Positions 1 to 7,450 are shown, counted from the first letter of the stretch. The stretch is 18,844 nt of DNA from Betaproteobacteria bacterium (GCA_019237595.1 JAFAGU010000201.1:1-18844); one strand, 5' to 3'. Notes: generated by a model from the sequence alone, not told the origin. Numbers and translations: made by a program.

Positions 1-1
1 C

Positions 2-295
2 GGCAAGACCACGCTCGACGAGGCGATCGACCTGATCGCAGGCGCGCAGTACGTGGTGACGAACGACTCGGGACTCATGCACGTCGCCGCGGCGCTCGGG
101 CGTCCGCAGGTGGCGCTGTTCGGCTCCTCCAGCCCGCTCCACACGCCGCCGCAATCGGAGCGCGCGCGTGTCCTATGGCTGCACGTCGAGTGCAGCCCCT
201 GCTTCCAGCGCGAATGCCCGCTCGGGCACTTTCGCTGCATGCGCGAGCTGGCGGTCGACAAGGTGGCGGCGGAAATAGAGAATCTCGCCGGGTAA
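2..295 (+). CDS. waaF: ADP-heptose:LPS heptosyltransferase II, C-terminal part (5' end outside window)
   Basis: Only the last 97 codons are present; the reading frame is open from base 2 and ends with TAA at 293-295. The enzyme adds the second heptose to the inner core of lipopolysaccharide on the cytoplasmic face of the inner membrane. The visible part carries the glycosyltransferase family 9 donor-site segment TNDSGLMHVAAALGRPQVAL followed by FGSSSPLHTPP, then the Cys-rich stretch CSPCFQRECPLGHFRC. That combination is typical of WaaF rather than WaaC. An ATG-type start inside this frame would remove part of the conserved donor site, so I treat the gene as truncated by the window edge, not as a short protein. 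The next gene starts 4 bp after the stop, suggesting co-transcription. Confidence 0.88.
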   Translation, partial: GKTTLDEAIDLIAGAQYVVTNDSGLMHVAAALGRPQVALFGSSSPLHTPPQSERARVLWLHVECSPCFQRECPLGHFRCMRELAVDKVAAEIENLAG

Positions 296-299
296 AAAG

Positions 300-749
300 A
301 TGACGGCGAAGATCTTTCCCACGGCGCAGGACGCGGAGAACGCCTTCTACGAGGCGCTGGAGAGCGCCGACCTCGAGGCCATGATGGCGGTGTGGGCGGA
401 GGACGAGGAGATCGTGTGCATCCATCCGACCGGGCCGCGACTGGCAGGCCAGGAGCAGGTGCGGCAGAGCTGGGCGAAGATCTTCTCGGGCGGCGCGAGG
501 AACCGCGTGCACGTCACCCACCAGGTCACGCTCTCGGGAATGATGATGGAGGTGCACAGCGTGCACGAGAACTTCGCGCTCGAGGACGACGCGCCCGGCC
601 GCGGCGACGCGCGCCCCGCGCCGATCGTCGCCACGAACGTGTACCTCCGCACCGCGGCGGGCTGGCGCATGATCGTGCACCACGCCTCGCCCGCTCCCGG
701 ACAGGCGGAGCCCGCGCCACGGGAAACGGGTCACAAGATTCTTCATTGA
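300..749 (+). CDS. NTF2/SnoaL-like (DUF4440-type) protein
   Basis: 149 residues with the features of a cone-shaped NTF2/SnoaL fold: an N-terminal helix pair (around residues 8-35, with AFYEALESADLEAMMAVWAE), the motif CIHPTGPRLAG, an EQVRQSWAKIF helix, and a C-terminal strand pair ending TNVYLRTAAGWRMIVHHASP. Members of this family are small ligand-binding or isomerase-like proteins, and no specific substrate can be read from the sequence. The ATG lies 4 bp after the waaF stop. The stop codon TGA (747-749) overlaps the probable TTG start of the next gene. The short C-terminal tail after residue 125 is polar and probably disordered. I am confident that it is a gene and of its fold; the function is unknown. 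Confidence 0.85.
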   Translation: MTAKIFPTAQDAENAFYEALESADLEAMMAVWAEDEEIVCIHPTGPRLAGQEQVRQSWAKIFSGGARNRVHVTHQVTLSGMMMEVHSVHENFALEDDAPGRGDARPAPIVATNVYLRTAAGWRMIVHHASPAPGQAEPAPRETGHKILH

Positions 750-1696
750 GCAGTTACGTCGCTCCCAAGTGGCTTCCAGGAGGCCACTTACAGACGATCT
801 TGGCGTCCCTGCGCCCTCCGCCGCCGGTCGCTAAGACGCGCGAGCGCTGGGACACGCCCGATGGCGACTTCATCGACGTCGATTGGGCAGGCGATGCGGC
901 CTCGCGCCGGCTGCTCGTGCTCTTCCATGGCCTGGAAGGCGGGTCGGACAGCCACTACGCGCGCTCGCTTTCCGCGCACGCCGCCGCGGCCGGCCTGCGC
1001 GTGGCCATGCCGCACTGGCGAGGGTGCTCCGGGGAGATCAACCGCAGGCCCCGGGCGTACCACTCGGGGGACAGCGACGAGGTGGACTGGATCCTGCGAA
1101 AGCTCCTACCCTCGGCCGATGAACGCTACGCGGTCGGGGTTTCGCTCGGCGGCAACGTGCTCCTCAAGTGGCTCGGGGAGCGCGGCGGGTCCGCGGCGTC
1201 CATCGTTCGCCGCGCTGCCGCGGTGTCCGCGCCGGTCGACGTCGGGGCCGCCGGGCGCGCGCTCGACCGCGGGCTGAACCGCGTGCTCTACACGCAGATG
1301 TTCCTCTCCACCCTGAAGCCGAAGTCCCTGCGCAAGCTCGAGGCGTTTCCCGGGCTCTTCGATGCGGCGGCGCTCGAGCGCGCGCGCACCTTCCGCGAGT
1401 TCGACGACCTCGTCACCGCACCGCTGCACGGCTTTCGCGACGCGGACCACTACTGGTCCATGGCGTCGAGCGCGCCGAAGCTCTCCGGCATCCGCGTGCG
1501 CACGCTGGTGCTGAACGCGCGCGACGACCCCTTCCTTCCGGAGGCGGATCTCCTGCGCTCGGCGCGGGAGGTTTCCGAGGCCGTGTTGCTAGAATTCCCG
1601 CGCGCCGGCGGGCATGTCGGTTTCCTCGAAGGCCCGTTTCCCGGCCGCCACGGCTGGCTTGCCCGGCGCTTGCTCTCCTTCCTGCTCGAGACATGA
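746..1696 (+). CDS. YheT-family alpha/beta hydrolase
   Basis: 316 residues if translation starts at TTG 746. The N-terminus YVAPKWLPGGHLQTIL matches the conserved start of the YheT/EMB8 hydrolase group (the HLQT motif). The catalytic parts are visible: oxyanion region LLVLFHGLEGGSDSHYARSL, nucleophile elbow VGVSLGGNVLLKWLGE with Ser133, acid region NARDDPFLP (Asp260/261) and His290 in RAGGHVGFLEG. The natural substrate of this family is not settled; esterase activity is usual. I chose TTG because the conserved N-terminus begins right after it, no ATG or GTG lies close upstream in frame, and TTG overlaps the preceding TGA as TTGA, a translational-coupling arrangement. The stop TGA overlaps the ATG of the next gene by ATGA. 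Confidence 0.87.
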   Translation: MSSYVAPKWLPGGHLQTILASLRPPPPVAKTRERWDTPDGDFIDVDWAGDAASRRLLVLFHGLEGGSDSHYARSLSAHAAAAGLRVAMPHWRGCSGEINRRPRAYHSGDSDEVDWILRKLLPSADERYAVGVSLGGNVLLKWLGERGGSAASIVRRAAAVSAPVDVGAAGRALDRGLNRVLYTQMFLSTLKPKSLRKLEAFPGLFDAAALERARTFREFDDLVTAPLHGFRDADHYWSMASSAPKLSGIRVRTLVLNARDDPFLPEADLLRSAREVSEAVLLEFPRAGGHVGFLEGPFPGRHGWLARRLLSFLLET

Positions 1697-3066
1697 ACGT
1701 CCCCGCCGAGATCTTCCGCACCTACGACATCCGCGGCGTCGTCGGCCGCACGCTCACCGCCGACATCGTCTTCCGCATAGGACAAGCGCTCGGAACCCTC
1801 GCGAAGGAGCGCGGCGCGCCGACCTTCGCCATCGGCCGCGACGGACGGCTCTCGGGACCCGAGCTCTCCGGCGCGCTCGTCGAGGGCCTGCTCGCCGCCG
1901 GCGCCGATGCGATCGACATCGGCATGGCGCCCACGCCGGTCACCTATTTCGCCGCCTTCCACCTCGATTGCGCGAGCTGCGTCTCCGTCACGGGAAGCCA
2001 CAACCCGCCCGACTACAACGGCCTCAAGCTCGTCATCGGCGGGAACACGCTCTACGGCGAGGACATCCAGCGCATCCGCACGATCATCGAATCCGGCAAG
2101 TGCTCGAGCGGACAGGGCAAGCGCAGCCAGGCCGACGTGGTCGACGCCTATGTTCGGCGAATCACCTCGGACGTGAAGCTCGCGCGGCCGATGCGCATCG
2201 CGGTCGACTGCGGCAACGGCGTCGCCGGCGCAGTGGCGCCCAAGCTCTACCGCGCCCTCGGCTGCGAAGTGGAGGAGCTCTACTGCGACGTGGACGGACA
2301 CTTTCCCAACCACCACCCGGATCCGTCCCAGCCCAAGAATCTGCGCGAGTTGATCCTGAGATTGAAGGATTCCTCCTGTGAAATCGGCTTTGCCTTCGAC
2401 GGCGATGGGGACCGGCTCGGGCTCGTCACGAAGGACGGCGAGATCATCTACGCCGACCGGCAGCTCATGCTCTACGCGAAGGACCTGCTCTCGCGCAATC
2501 CGGGCGCCGAGATCCTCTACGACGTGAAGAGCACGCGCCTGCTCGCGCCGTGGATCGAGAAGCACGGCGGCCGCGCGACGATCTGGAAGACCGGCCACTC
2601 GCTCATCAAGGCGAAGCTCCGGGAAACGGGCGCGCTCCTTGCGGGCGAGATGTCCGGGCACACGTTCTTCAAGGAGCGCTGGTACGGCTTCGACGACGCG
2701 CTCTATTGCGGCGCGCGGCTCCTCGAGATCGTCTCGAAGGAGCCCGACGCGAACCCGATCCTCAAGGCGCTTCCCAACGCGCCTTCGACCCCGGAGCTCC
2801 ATTGGTCGCTCGAGGAAGGCGAGCCGCACGCGCTCGTCGCGAAGCTCCAGCAATCGAAGCCTTTTCCGGGCGCGAGGCGCATCCTGACGATCGACGGCGT
2901 GCGGGTCGAGTACGACGACGGTTTCGGCCTCGCCCGGGCGTCGAACACGACGCCCGTCATCGTGCTACGCTTCGAGGCAGATACGGCCGGCGCTCTGGAG
3001 CGCATCAAGACGGCGTTCCGAAACGCGCTGCAGCCCCTCAAGCCCAATGCGCCTCTTCCTTACTAG
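1693..3066 (+). CDS. algC: Phosphomannomutase/phosphoglucomutase
   Basis: 457 residues, the usual size for the bacterial bifunctional PMM/PGM group. It interconverts the 1- and 6-phosphates of mannose and glucose and so feeds nucleotide-sugar, LPS and exopolysaccharide synthesis in the cytoplasm. All four active-site regions are visible: the phosphoserine loop VTGSHNPPDYNG with Ser102, the metal loop FDGDGDRLG at 235-243, the sugar-recognition loop GEMSGH at 318-323, and the phosphate-binding RASNTTP at 415-421. The N-terminus IFRTYDIRG is also typical. The ATG overlaps the yheT stop (ATGA). The 3' end overlaps the glutathione peroxidase start by 20 bp. Position after waaF supports a role in core oligosaccharide precursor supply. 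The symbol is by family; manB-type naming is equally possible. Confidence 0.93.
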   Translation: MNVPAEIFRTYDIRGVVGRTLTADIVFRIGQALGTLAKERGAPTFAIGRDGRLSGPELSGALVEGLLAAGADAIDIGMAPTPVTYFAAFHLDCASCVSVTGSHNPPDYNGLKLVIGGNTLYGEDIQRIRTIIESGKCSSGQGKRSQADVVDAYVRRITSDVKLARPMRIAVDCGNGVAGAVAPKLYRALGCEVEELYCDVDGHFPNHHPDPSQPKNLRELILRLKDSSCEIGFAFDGDGDRLGLVTKDGEIIYADRQLMLYAKDLLSRNPGAEILYDVKSTRLLAPWIEKHGGRATIWKTGHSLIKAKLRETGALLAGEMSGHTFFKERWYGFDDALYCGARLLEIVSKEPDANPILKALPNAPSTPELHWSLEEGEPHALVAKLQQSKPFPGARRILTIDGVRVEYDDGFGLARASNTTPVIVLRFEADTAGALERIKTAFRNALQPLKPNAPLPY

Positions 3067-3574
3067 CCTCTTCCTCGTCAGCGCCAACGCGATGGCCGCC
3101 TGCCCGCCCCTTCTCGATCGCAAGGTCGAGACCATCGACGAGAAGCAGCAGTCGCTCTGCCAGTACCAGGGCAAGGTGCTCCTCGTGGTGAATACCGCGA
3201 GCCAGTGCGGCTACACGCCGCAGTACGAGGGGCTCGAGGCATTGCACCGCAAGTACCGAGACCGCGGCCTCGTCGTCCTCGGCTTCCCGTCGAACGACTT
3301 CGGCGGCCAGGAGCCGGGCTCCAACAAGGAAATCGCCAGCTTCTGCGTCAACCAGTACGCGGTCGATTTCCCGGTGTTCGGCAAGTCCGTCCTCAAGAGC
3401 AATTCGTTCTACATGGCGCTCGAAAAAGCCACGGCGGAAGCCCCGCGCTGGAATTTCCACAAGTACCTGGTGGATCGCAGCGGCACGCGCGTGCAGAGCT
3501 TCGCCACGCAGGTCGAGCCCGACGATCCGAAGCTCGTCCATTCCATCGAACAACTCCTCGGAGCCAGGAAATGA
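3047..3574 (+). CDS. Exported Cys-type glutathione peroxidase family protein
   Basis: 175 residues. It reduces hydrogen peroxide and organic hydroperoxides with thiol donors. Residues 1-17 form a signal peptide (MRLFLTSLFLVSANAMA), so the protein is probably periplasmic; Cys19 just after it makes a lipoprotein conceivable, but the lipobox is poor. The active-site tetrad is visible: Cys54 in NTASQCGYTPQY, Gln88 in GFPSNDFGGQEPG, and Trp135-Asn136 in RWNFHKYL. The peroxidatic residue is Cys, not selenocysteine. Cys100 in IASFCVNQYAVDFPVF sits where thioredoxin-type family members keep the resolving Cys, so a thioredoxin-like reductant is more likely than glutathione (inference). The start lies inside the end of algC; no strong ribosome binding site is visible, so coupling to algC translation is likely. 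Confidence 0.92.
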   Translation: MRLFLTSLFLVSANAMAACPPLLDRKVETIDEKQQSLCQYQGKVLLVVNTASQCGYTPQYEGLEALHRKYRDRGLVVLGFPSNDFGGQEPGSNKEIASFCVNQYAVDFPVFGKSVLKSNSFYMALEKATAEAPRWNFHKYLVDRSGTRVQSFATQVEPDDPKLVHSIEQLLGARK

Positions 3575-3894
3575 AGCTCGCCCTCGCCGCGCTGTGCAGC
3601 CTCGCCCTCGTTTCCCTTCCCGCCATCGCCCAGGACAAGAAGGAGCCTTCCGAGGCTCAGAAGAAGCAGCAGGCGCGGATGAAGGATTGCAACGAGCAGG
3701 CCGCCACCAAGGGCGTGAAGGGCGACGAGCGAAAAGCCTTCATGAGCTCCTGCCTGAAGGGCGACACGAACGCCAAGGGCGAGAAGATGACCGAGCAGCA
3801 GAGCAAGATGAAAGCGTGCAACAAGCAGGCCGGCGACAAGAAGCTCAAGGGCGACGAGCGCAAGAAGTTCATGAGCGAGTGCCTGAAAGGCTAG
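3571..3894 (+). CDS. psiF: PsiF-repeat periplasmic protein
   Basis: 107 residues, almost the length of E. coli PsiF. A signal peptide covers about residues 1-20 (MKLALAALCSLALVSLPAIA), followed by a Lys/Glu-rich linker and two copies of the PsiF repeat: KDCNEQAATKGVKGDERKAF then MSSCLKG, and KACNKQAGDKKLKGDERKKF then MSECLKG. Each repeat has two Cys, likely forming an intra-repeat disulfide in the periplasm. PsiF is known as phosphate-starvation inducible in E. coli; its molecular function is unknown. Here it overlaps the peroxidase stop by ATGA, so it is probably translated with it. I see no Pho box because there is no free upstream DNA. It is tail-to-tail with ugpQ with 7 bp between stop codons. 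Confidence 0.9.
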   Translation: MKLALAALCSLALVSLPAIAQDKKEPSEAQKKQQARMKDCNEQAATKGVKGDERKAFMSSCLKGDTNAKGEKMTEQQSKMKACNKQAGDKKLKGDERKKFMSECLKG

Positions 3895-3905
3895 CGCTCC
3901 GCTAG
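3891..3905. terminator. Inverted repeat spanning two convergent stop codons
   Basis: CTAGCG-CTC-CGCTAG is a perfect 6-bp inverted repeat with a 3-base loop. It contains the TAG stop of psiF (3892-3894) and, on the other strand, the TAG stop of ugpQ (3902-3904). No T-run follows on either side, so it is not a classical intrinsic terminator. It may still act as a shared 3' hairpin for both converging transcripts. Confidence 0.35.
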
Positions 3906-4618
3906 GCGAAGTCGGGACCGATCTCCTTCAGCGCGTCGGTCACGAGGCAGTCCACGCCCCACCCGAGCAGCCGGCGCCCCGCCGCCGGGTCGTTGACCGT
4001 CCAGCAAAGCAGCCCATAGCCCGCGGCGCGCACGGCGCGCGCCTTCTCCTCGGTGAGCTTCTCGTGGTTGCAGTGGAGCGCGCGGCAGCCGAGCTCCGGA
4101 AGGAGCGCCGCCCAGTTCGCCGGCACGTCGCCCGCAAGCAGCCCGTAGTGATGGCGTGGCTCGGCGGCTCGCGCGGCGCGTAGCGCGTCCATCGAGAAGG
4201 AAGAGAGGATCGGCGCAACCGGCGCATCCTTCCACAGGGCGGCCGCGGCCCGCGCCACCGCCTCGCCGGTTGCGCGCTCGTGGCCCTTCGCCGGCTTGAT
4301 CTCGATGTTGGCCCAGAGGCCCAGGCGCAGGCAGAGCTGCGAAGCCTTCTCGAAGCTCGGAATGCCCTCGCCGTTGCCGGCGTCGAGGCGCTCGAGCTCC
4401 TTGAAGGTCATCGCCGGGACGCTTCCCTTCACGCCGGTGGTGCGCTCCGTGGTCTCGTCGTGGATGAGGACCGGCGTGCCGTCCTTTGCCAGCATGACGT
4501 CGAACTCGACGCCCTTGAAGCCGAGCGAGGCGCCGAGGCGCAGCGCGCCGAGCGTGTTCTCCGGCGCGAGCGCGCCGCCGCCGCGGTGCGCGACGATCCT
4601 CGGGAAAGGCCAGGCCAT
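3902..4618 (-). CDS. ugpQ: Glycerophosphodiester phosphodiesterase
   Basis: 238 residues, typical of short cytoplasmic UgpQ. It hydrolyses glycerophosphodiesters to glycerol-3-phosphate and an alcohol. There is no signal peptide. The family motifs are clear: HRGGGALAPENT with catalytic His11 and metal ligand Glu20, GFKGVEFDVMLAKDGTPVL with Glu38 and Asp40, IHDETTERTT with His53, NIEIKP near residue 113, and the C-terminal strand motifs LLCWTVND and GVDCLVTD. It follows ugpB on the same strand after 9 bp, so the two form an operon. In E. coli, UgpQ acts on diesters brought in by the Ugp transporter, which fits the pairing here. No separate promoter or good ribosome binding site is seen, in line with co-transcription. 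Confidence 0.94.
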   Translation of the reverse strand: MAWPFPRIVAHRGGGALAPENTLGALRLGASLGFKGVEFDVMLAKDGTPVLIHDETTERTTGVKGSVPAMTFKELERLDAGNGEGIPSFEKASQLCLRLGLWANIEIKPAKGHERATGEAVARAAAALWKDAPVAPILSSFSMDALRAARAAEPRHHYGLLAGDVPANWAALLPELGCRALHCNHEKLTEEKARAVRAAGYGLLCWTVNDPAAGRRLLGWGVDCLVTDALKEIGPDFA

Positions 4619-4627
4619 CGCCGGATG

Positions 4628-6004
4628 CTAGCGGATCGCCTTCGCCTGCGCCGCCTTCGGCTCCGGCTCGTTGGCGGCGAAGCGCTCGAGGATCACGTTG
4701 CCGCGACGCACCGCGTTGTTGAGCGCATCGAGGGGCGTCTTGCGCCCCGCCCACACGAGCTCGAGCTCCTCGTCGATGATCGTGCGGATGCGCGGCAGGT
4801 GCGCGAGGCGGATGCCCTGCGTCTCCTTGGTAGGCGCCTTGAGCGCGAGCTGGCGCAGCGCCACCTCCTGCCCCGGGTTCGCGGCATAGAAGCCCTGCGC
4901 ACGGGCGAGCTCGTAGGCGCTCAGCGTGACCGGGACGAAGCCGGTCTTCTCGTGCCATTCGGCCTGGACGTCGGGGCGCGAGAGGAAGGCGAGGAACTGC
5001 GCGACGCCGCGATACTCGCCGCCGCTCTTGCCCTCCATGACCCAGAGCCCTCCGCCGCCCGCGAGCGTGTTCTGCGGCGAGCCGGCGAAGTCGGAGTAGT
5101 ACGGAAGCTGCGCGACGCCGACGTCGAAGCGCGCGCCGCGGGCGAGCTCCGGGTAGCTGGCCGACGAAGCCGTCATCACCGCGCATTCGCCGGAGGCGAA
5201 GCGCTTCTCGGCCTGCGCCTCGCGGCCGGAATAGACGAAATAGCCCGAGCGGTTCCACGAGGAGAGCGTCGAGATCCAGCGCACGATCAGCTGCCCGTTG
5301 AACGCGAGGCGCACGTTGGCGCTCGCCATGCCGTTGTGGTGCGTGGCGAATTCCTGGTTGTGCCACGCGCTCATGTTCTCGAGCAGCACCCACGACGGAT
5401 GGGCGGTGGTGAACGGGCAGCCGACGCCCGAGTCGCGCAGCGCGCCGAGCGCGGCCGGCATCTCGTCCCACGTGCGCGGCGGGCGCGACGGATCGAGCTT
5501 CGCGCGCCTGAAGGCGTCGCGGTTGTAGAACAGCACCGGCGTCTCGGCATTGAACGGCAGCGCGAGGAGCCGCCCCCGCGTATCGGCAAAGGAGCCGGCG
5601 ACCGCGGGAATGAACTTCACGTCGGGCGCCACGCCCGCTTCGCGCATCACCTGCCAGAGCGGCCGCACGCCGTGCCTGACCGACATGATGTCGGCCGTGC
5701 CCGCCTCGTCGACCTGGACGATGTGCGGCCCCTGGCGGTCGCGCCGCGCCGCGATCGCCGCGGCGAGCGTGCGCTCGTAGCTGCCCTGGTAGGAAGGCAC
5801 TACGCGGAAGGCGGCCTGCGAGGCATTGAACCGGTCGGCGAGCGCTTCCAGCTCGGCCGCCGGCGCGCCGGTCATCGCATGCCAGAGGCGAATCTCCTGC
5901 GCGCCGAGCGCCGGCGATGCGCCGCACAAGAGCGCGGAAAGCGATGCGATCGCCAGCGCCGCGCGCGTCCGGCCCCCGATCCAGCGCTGCAATTTCTTTC
6001 CCAT
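4628..6004 (-). CDS. ugpB: sn-Glycerol-3-phosphate ABC transporter binding protein
   Basis: 458 residues with a signal peptide up to about residue 35 (a basic start MGKKLQRW, a hydrophobic core, then SPALGAQE). The mature protein is very like E. coli UgpB along its length: IRLWHAMTGAPAAELEALAD, PFNAETPVLFYNRDAFRRA, PPRTWDEM, the ligand-region pieces CAVMTASSASY and GGGGLWVMEG, EWHEKTGFVPVT, and the C-terminal IDEELELVWAGRKTPLDALN. It would bind glycerol-3-phosphate or glycerophosphodiesters in the periplasm. It is followed by ugpQ, but no ugpA, ugpE or ugpC lies within the window. The ATG chosen is the first before a good signal peptide. It diverges from the amidase gene across only 30 bp. 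Confidence 0.93.
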   Translation of the reverse strand: MGKKLQRWIGGRTRAALAIASLSALLCGASPALGAQEIRLWHAMTGAPAAELEALADRFNASQAAFRVVPSYQGSYERTLAAAIAARRDRQGPHIVQVDEAGTADIMSVRHGVRPLWQVMREAGVAPDVKFIPAVAGSFADTRGRLLALPFNAETPVLFYNRDAFRRAKLDPSRPPRTWDEMPAALGALRDSGVGCPFTTAHPSWVLLENMSAWHNQEFATHHNGMASANVRLAFNGQLIVRWISTLSSWNRSGYFVYSGREAQAEKRFASGECAVMTASSASYPELARGARFDVGVAQLPYYSDFAGSPQNTLAGGGGLWVMEGKSGGEYRGVAQFLAFLSRPDVQAEWHEKTGFVPVTLSAYELARAQGFYAANPGQEVALRQLALKAPTKETQGIRLAHLPRIRTIIDEELELVWAGRKTPLDALNNAVRRGNVILERFAANEPEPKAAQAKAIR

Positions 6005-6014
6005 CCCTGCCGCG

Positions 6015-6024
6015 AGTATATAGT
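6015..6024. promoter_or_regulatory. Overlapping divergent -10-like boxes between ugpB and amidase
   Basis: The whole 30-bp gap (6005-6034) holds AGTATATAGT at 6015-6024. Read on the minus strand it gives TATACT (6020 to 6015), about 10 bases before the ugpB ATG. Read on the plus strand it gives TATAGT (6019-6024), 10 bases before the amidase ATG. Both are close to the sigma-70 -10 consensus in otherwise GC-rich DNA. No convincing -35 is seen, and the -35 position for each gene would lie inside the other gene. Confidence 0.35.
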
Positions 6025-6034
6025 CCGGACGGCG

Positions 6035-7441
6035 ATGGCTTCCATTCACGAATTCACGGCGACCGAGCTCTCGCGCGCGTACGCGCGCGCGGAGCTGTCG
6101 CCGGTGGACGTCGCGCGGGAGGCGCTCGCGCGCATTAGTTCCTGCGAGCCGAAGCTGAACGCCACGTATCGCGTCGATCGCGAAGGCGCGCTCGCGAGCG
6201 CGCGGGAGTCCGAGGCGCGCTGGCGCGCGGGCAAGCCCAAGTCCGCCATCGACGGCGTGCCGATCACCATCAAGGAGAACATCTACACGCGCGGGGACCC
6301 GGCGCCGATCGGCACGCGCGCGAACGAGGACGCGCCTGCGCAGGCGCAGGACGCCCCGCCTGCGGCGCGCTCGCGCGAGGCGGGCTGCGTGATCCTGGGC
6401 AAGACCACGATGCCCGACTACGGCATGCTTTCGTCGGGCCTGTCGAGCCTGCACGGCATCACGCGCAATCCGTGGCGGCTCGATCGCAACCCTTCCGGCT
6501 CGAGCTCGGGCGCCGCCGCCGCGGCCGCGGCGTGCTACGCGCCGCTGCACATCGGCACCGACATCGGCGGCTCCGTGCGCCTGCCTGCGACGCACTGCGG
6601 CATCTTCGCACTCAAGCCGTCGCTCGGGCGCGTGCCGGTCTATCCGCCCTACATGGGGCGGGTCGCCGGGCCGATGACGCGAAGCGTGGCGGACGGGGCG
6701 CTTCTCATGGACGCGATCGCGCGGCCCGATCCGCGCGACTTCATGGACCTTCCGCCGCACGCCATCGATTTTTCTCGGCTGGAGATGGAGGACGCCAAGG
6801 GAGTGAAGATCGGCTTCCTTCCCAGCATGGAAGCCGGGTTGCCGGTGAACCGCGAAACGCAGGCCGCCGCGGCGGAAGCCGCCAGGGCGCTCGAGCGCGC
6901 CGGCGCGAGCGTCGAGCCGATGCGCTCGTTCCTCACGCCCGAGATGCTCGATGGCATGTGCCGGTTTTTCGAGGCGCGCTCCTACAACGATTTCCTGCAG
7001 CTCGCGGAGGTTCGCCAGCAGAAGGTGCTGCCGTTCATCGCCGAATGGTGCACCTGGCGCGCCGCTCGCTTCACCGGGCGCGACGTGATGCAGGCGTATG
7101 CGAGCGTGCTGGCTATGCGCGAAGCAGCGGTGGCGGCCTCGCGGCCCTTCGACTACGTGCTTTCGCCGACTTCGCCGATCCTCGCCTATGCGGCCACGAG
7201 CGCCGCGCCCGGGGACGATCCGCGGAACGCGCTCCCGCACATCGCCTTCACCGTTCCCTGGAACATGTCGGAGCAGCCCGCGGCCTCGCTCAATTGGTCC
7301 TACGGGGAAACGGGCGACACGCAAGGCCTGCCGATCGGCGTGCAAGTCGTCGGACGCCGCTTCGACGACGGCGGCGTGCTGCGCGTTTGCGCGCTGCTGG
7401 AGAAGCTGCGTCCTGCCCAGAAGCCCTGGCCTTCTCCCTGA
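6035..7441 (+). CDS. Amidase-signature family hydrolase
   Basis: 468 residues, a full-length amidase-signature enzyme that hydrolyses carboxamides to acid and ammonia; the substrate is unknown. The Ser-cisSer-Lys triad can be placed: Lys80 in GVPITIKENIYTRG, the cis-Ser at about 157 in NPSGSSSGAAAA, and nucleophile Ser180 in IGTDIGGSVRLPA. The Gly-rich signature is slightly altered (SGSSSGA instead of GGSSGG), a change within the normal range for the family. The C-terminal LPIGVQVVGRRFDD is typical of amidases and GatA relatives. No gatB or gatC is adjacent and there is no signal peptide, so this is probably a stand-alone cytoplasmic catabolic amidase, not GatA. It starts 30 bp from divergent ugpB and ends 9 bp from the convergent DUF1304 gene. 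The ribosome binding site is weak. Confidence 0.92.
   Translation: MASIHEFTATELSRAYARAELSPVDVAREALARISSCEPKLNATYRVDREGALASARESEARWRAGKPKSAIDGVPITIKENIYTRGDPAPIGTRANEDAPAQAQDAPPAARSREAGCVILGKTTMPDYGMLSSGLSSLHGITRNPWRLDRNPSGSSSGAAAAAAACYAPLHIGTDIGGSVRLPATHCGIFALKPSLGRVPVYPPYMGRVAGPMTRSVADGALLMDAIARPDPRDFMDLPPHAIDFSRLEMEDAKGVKIGFLPSMEAGLPVNRETQAAAAEAARALERAGASVEPMRSFLTPEMLDGMCRFFEARSYNDFLQLAEVRQQKVLPFIAEWCTWRAARFTGRDVMQAYASVLAMREAAVAASRPFDYVLSPTSPILAYAATSAAPGDDPRNALPHIAFTVPWNMSEQPAASLNWSYGETGDTQGLPIGVQVVGRRFDDGGVLRVCALLEKLRPAQKPWPSP
6072..6089. repeat. 18-bp perfect palindrome, alternating CG/GC
   Basis: CGCGCGCGTACGCGCGCG is its own reverse complement. It sits 37 bases downstream of the amidase ATG, inside the coding sequence (residues 13-19). 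The alternating pyrimidine-purine run extends to 6091. Such runs can form Z-DNA or a stable early-mRNA hairpin. It may simply reflect Ala/Arg codons in GC-rich DNA. Confidence 0.5.
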
Positions 7442-7450
7442 GCTAGAGAA

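Noticed and set aside
53..295. A complete small protein starting inside the waaF fragment
   Set aside because: The frame is open to base 2 and the residues before 53 fit the heptosyltransferase, so this is a gene cut by the window edge.
6332..6347. 16-bp perfect palindrome GCGCCTGCGCAGGCGC in the amidase gene
   Set aside because: Inside coding sequence and about what one expects by chance in this much GC-rich DNA.
6035..7441. GatA subunit of the tRNA amidotransferase
   Set aside because: No gatB or gatC neighbours, and the context is catabolic; the altered SGSSSGA signature fits a stand-alone amidase better.
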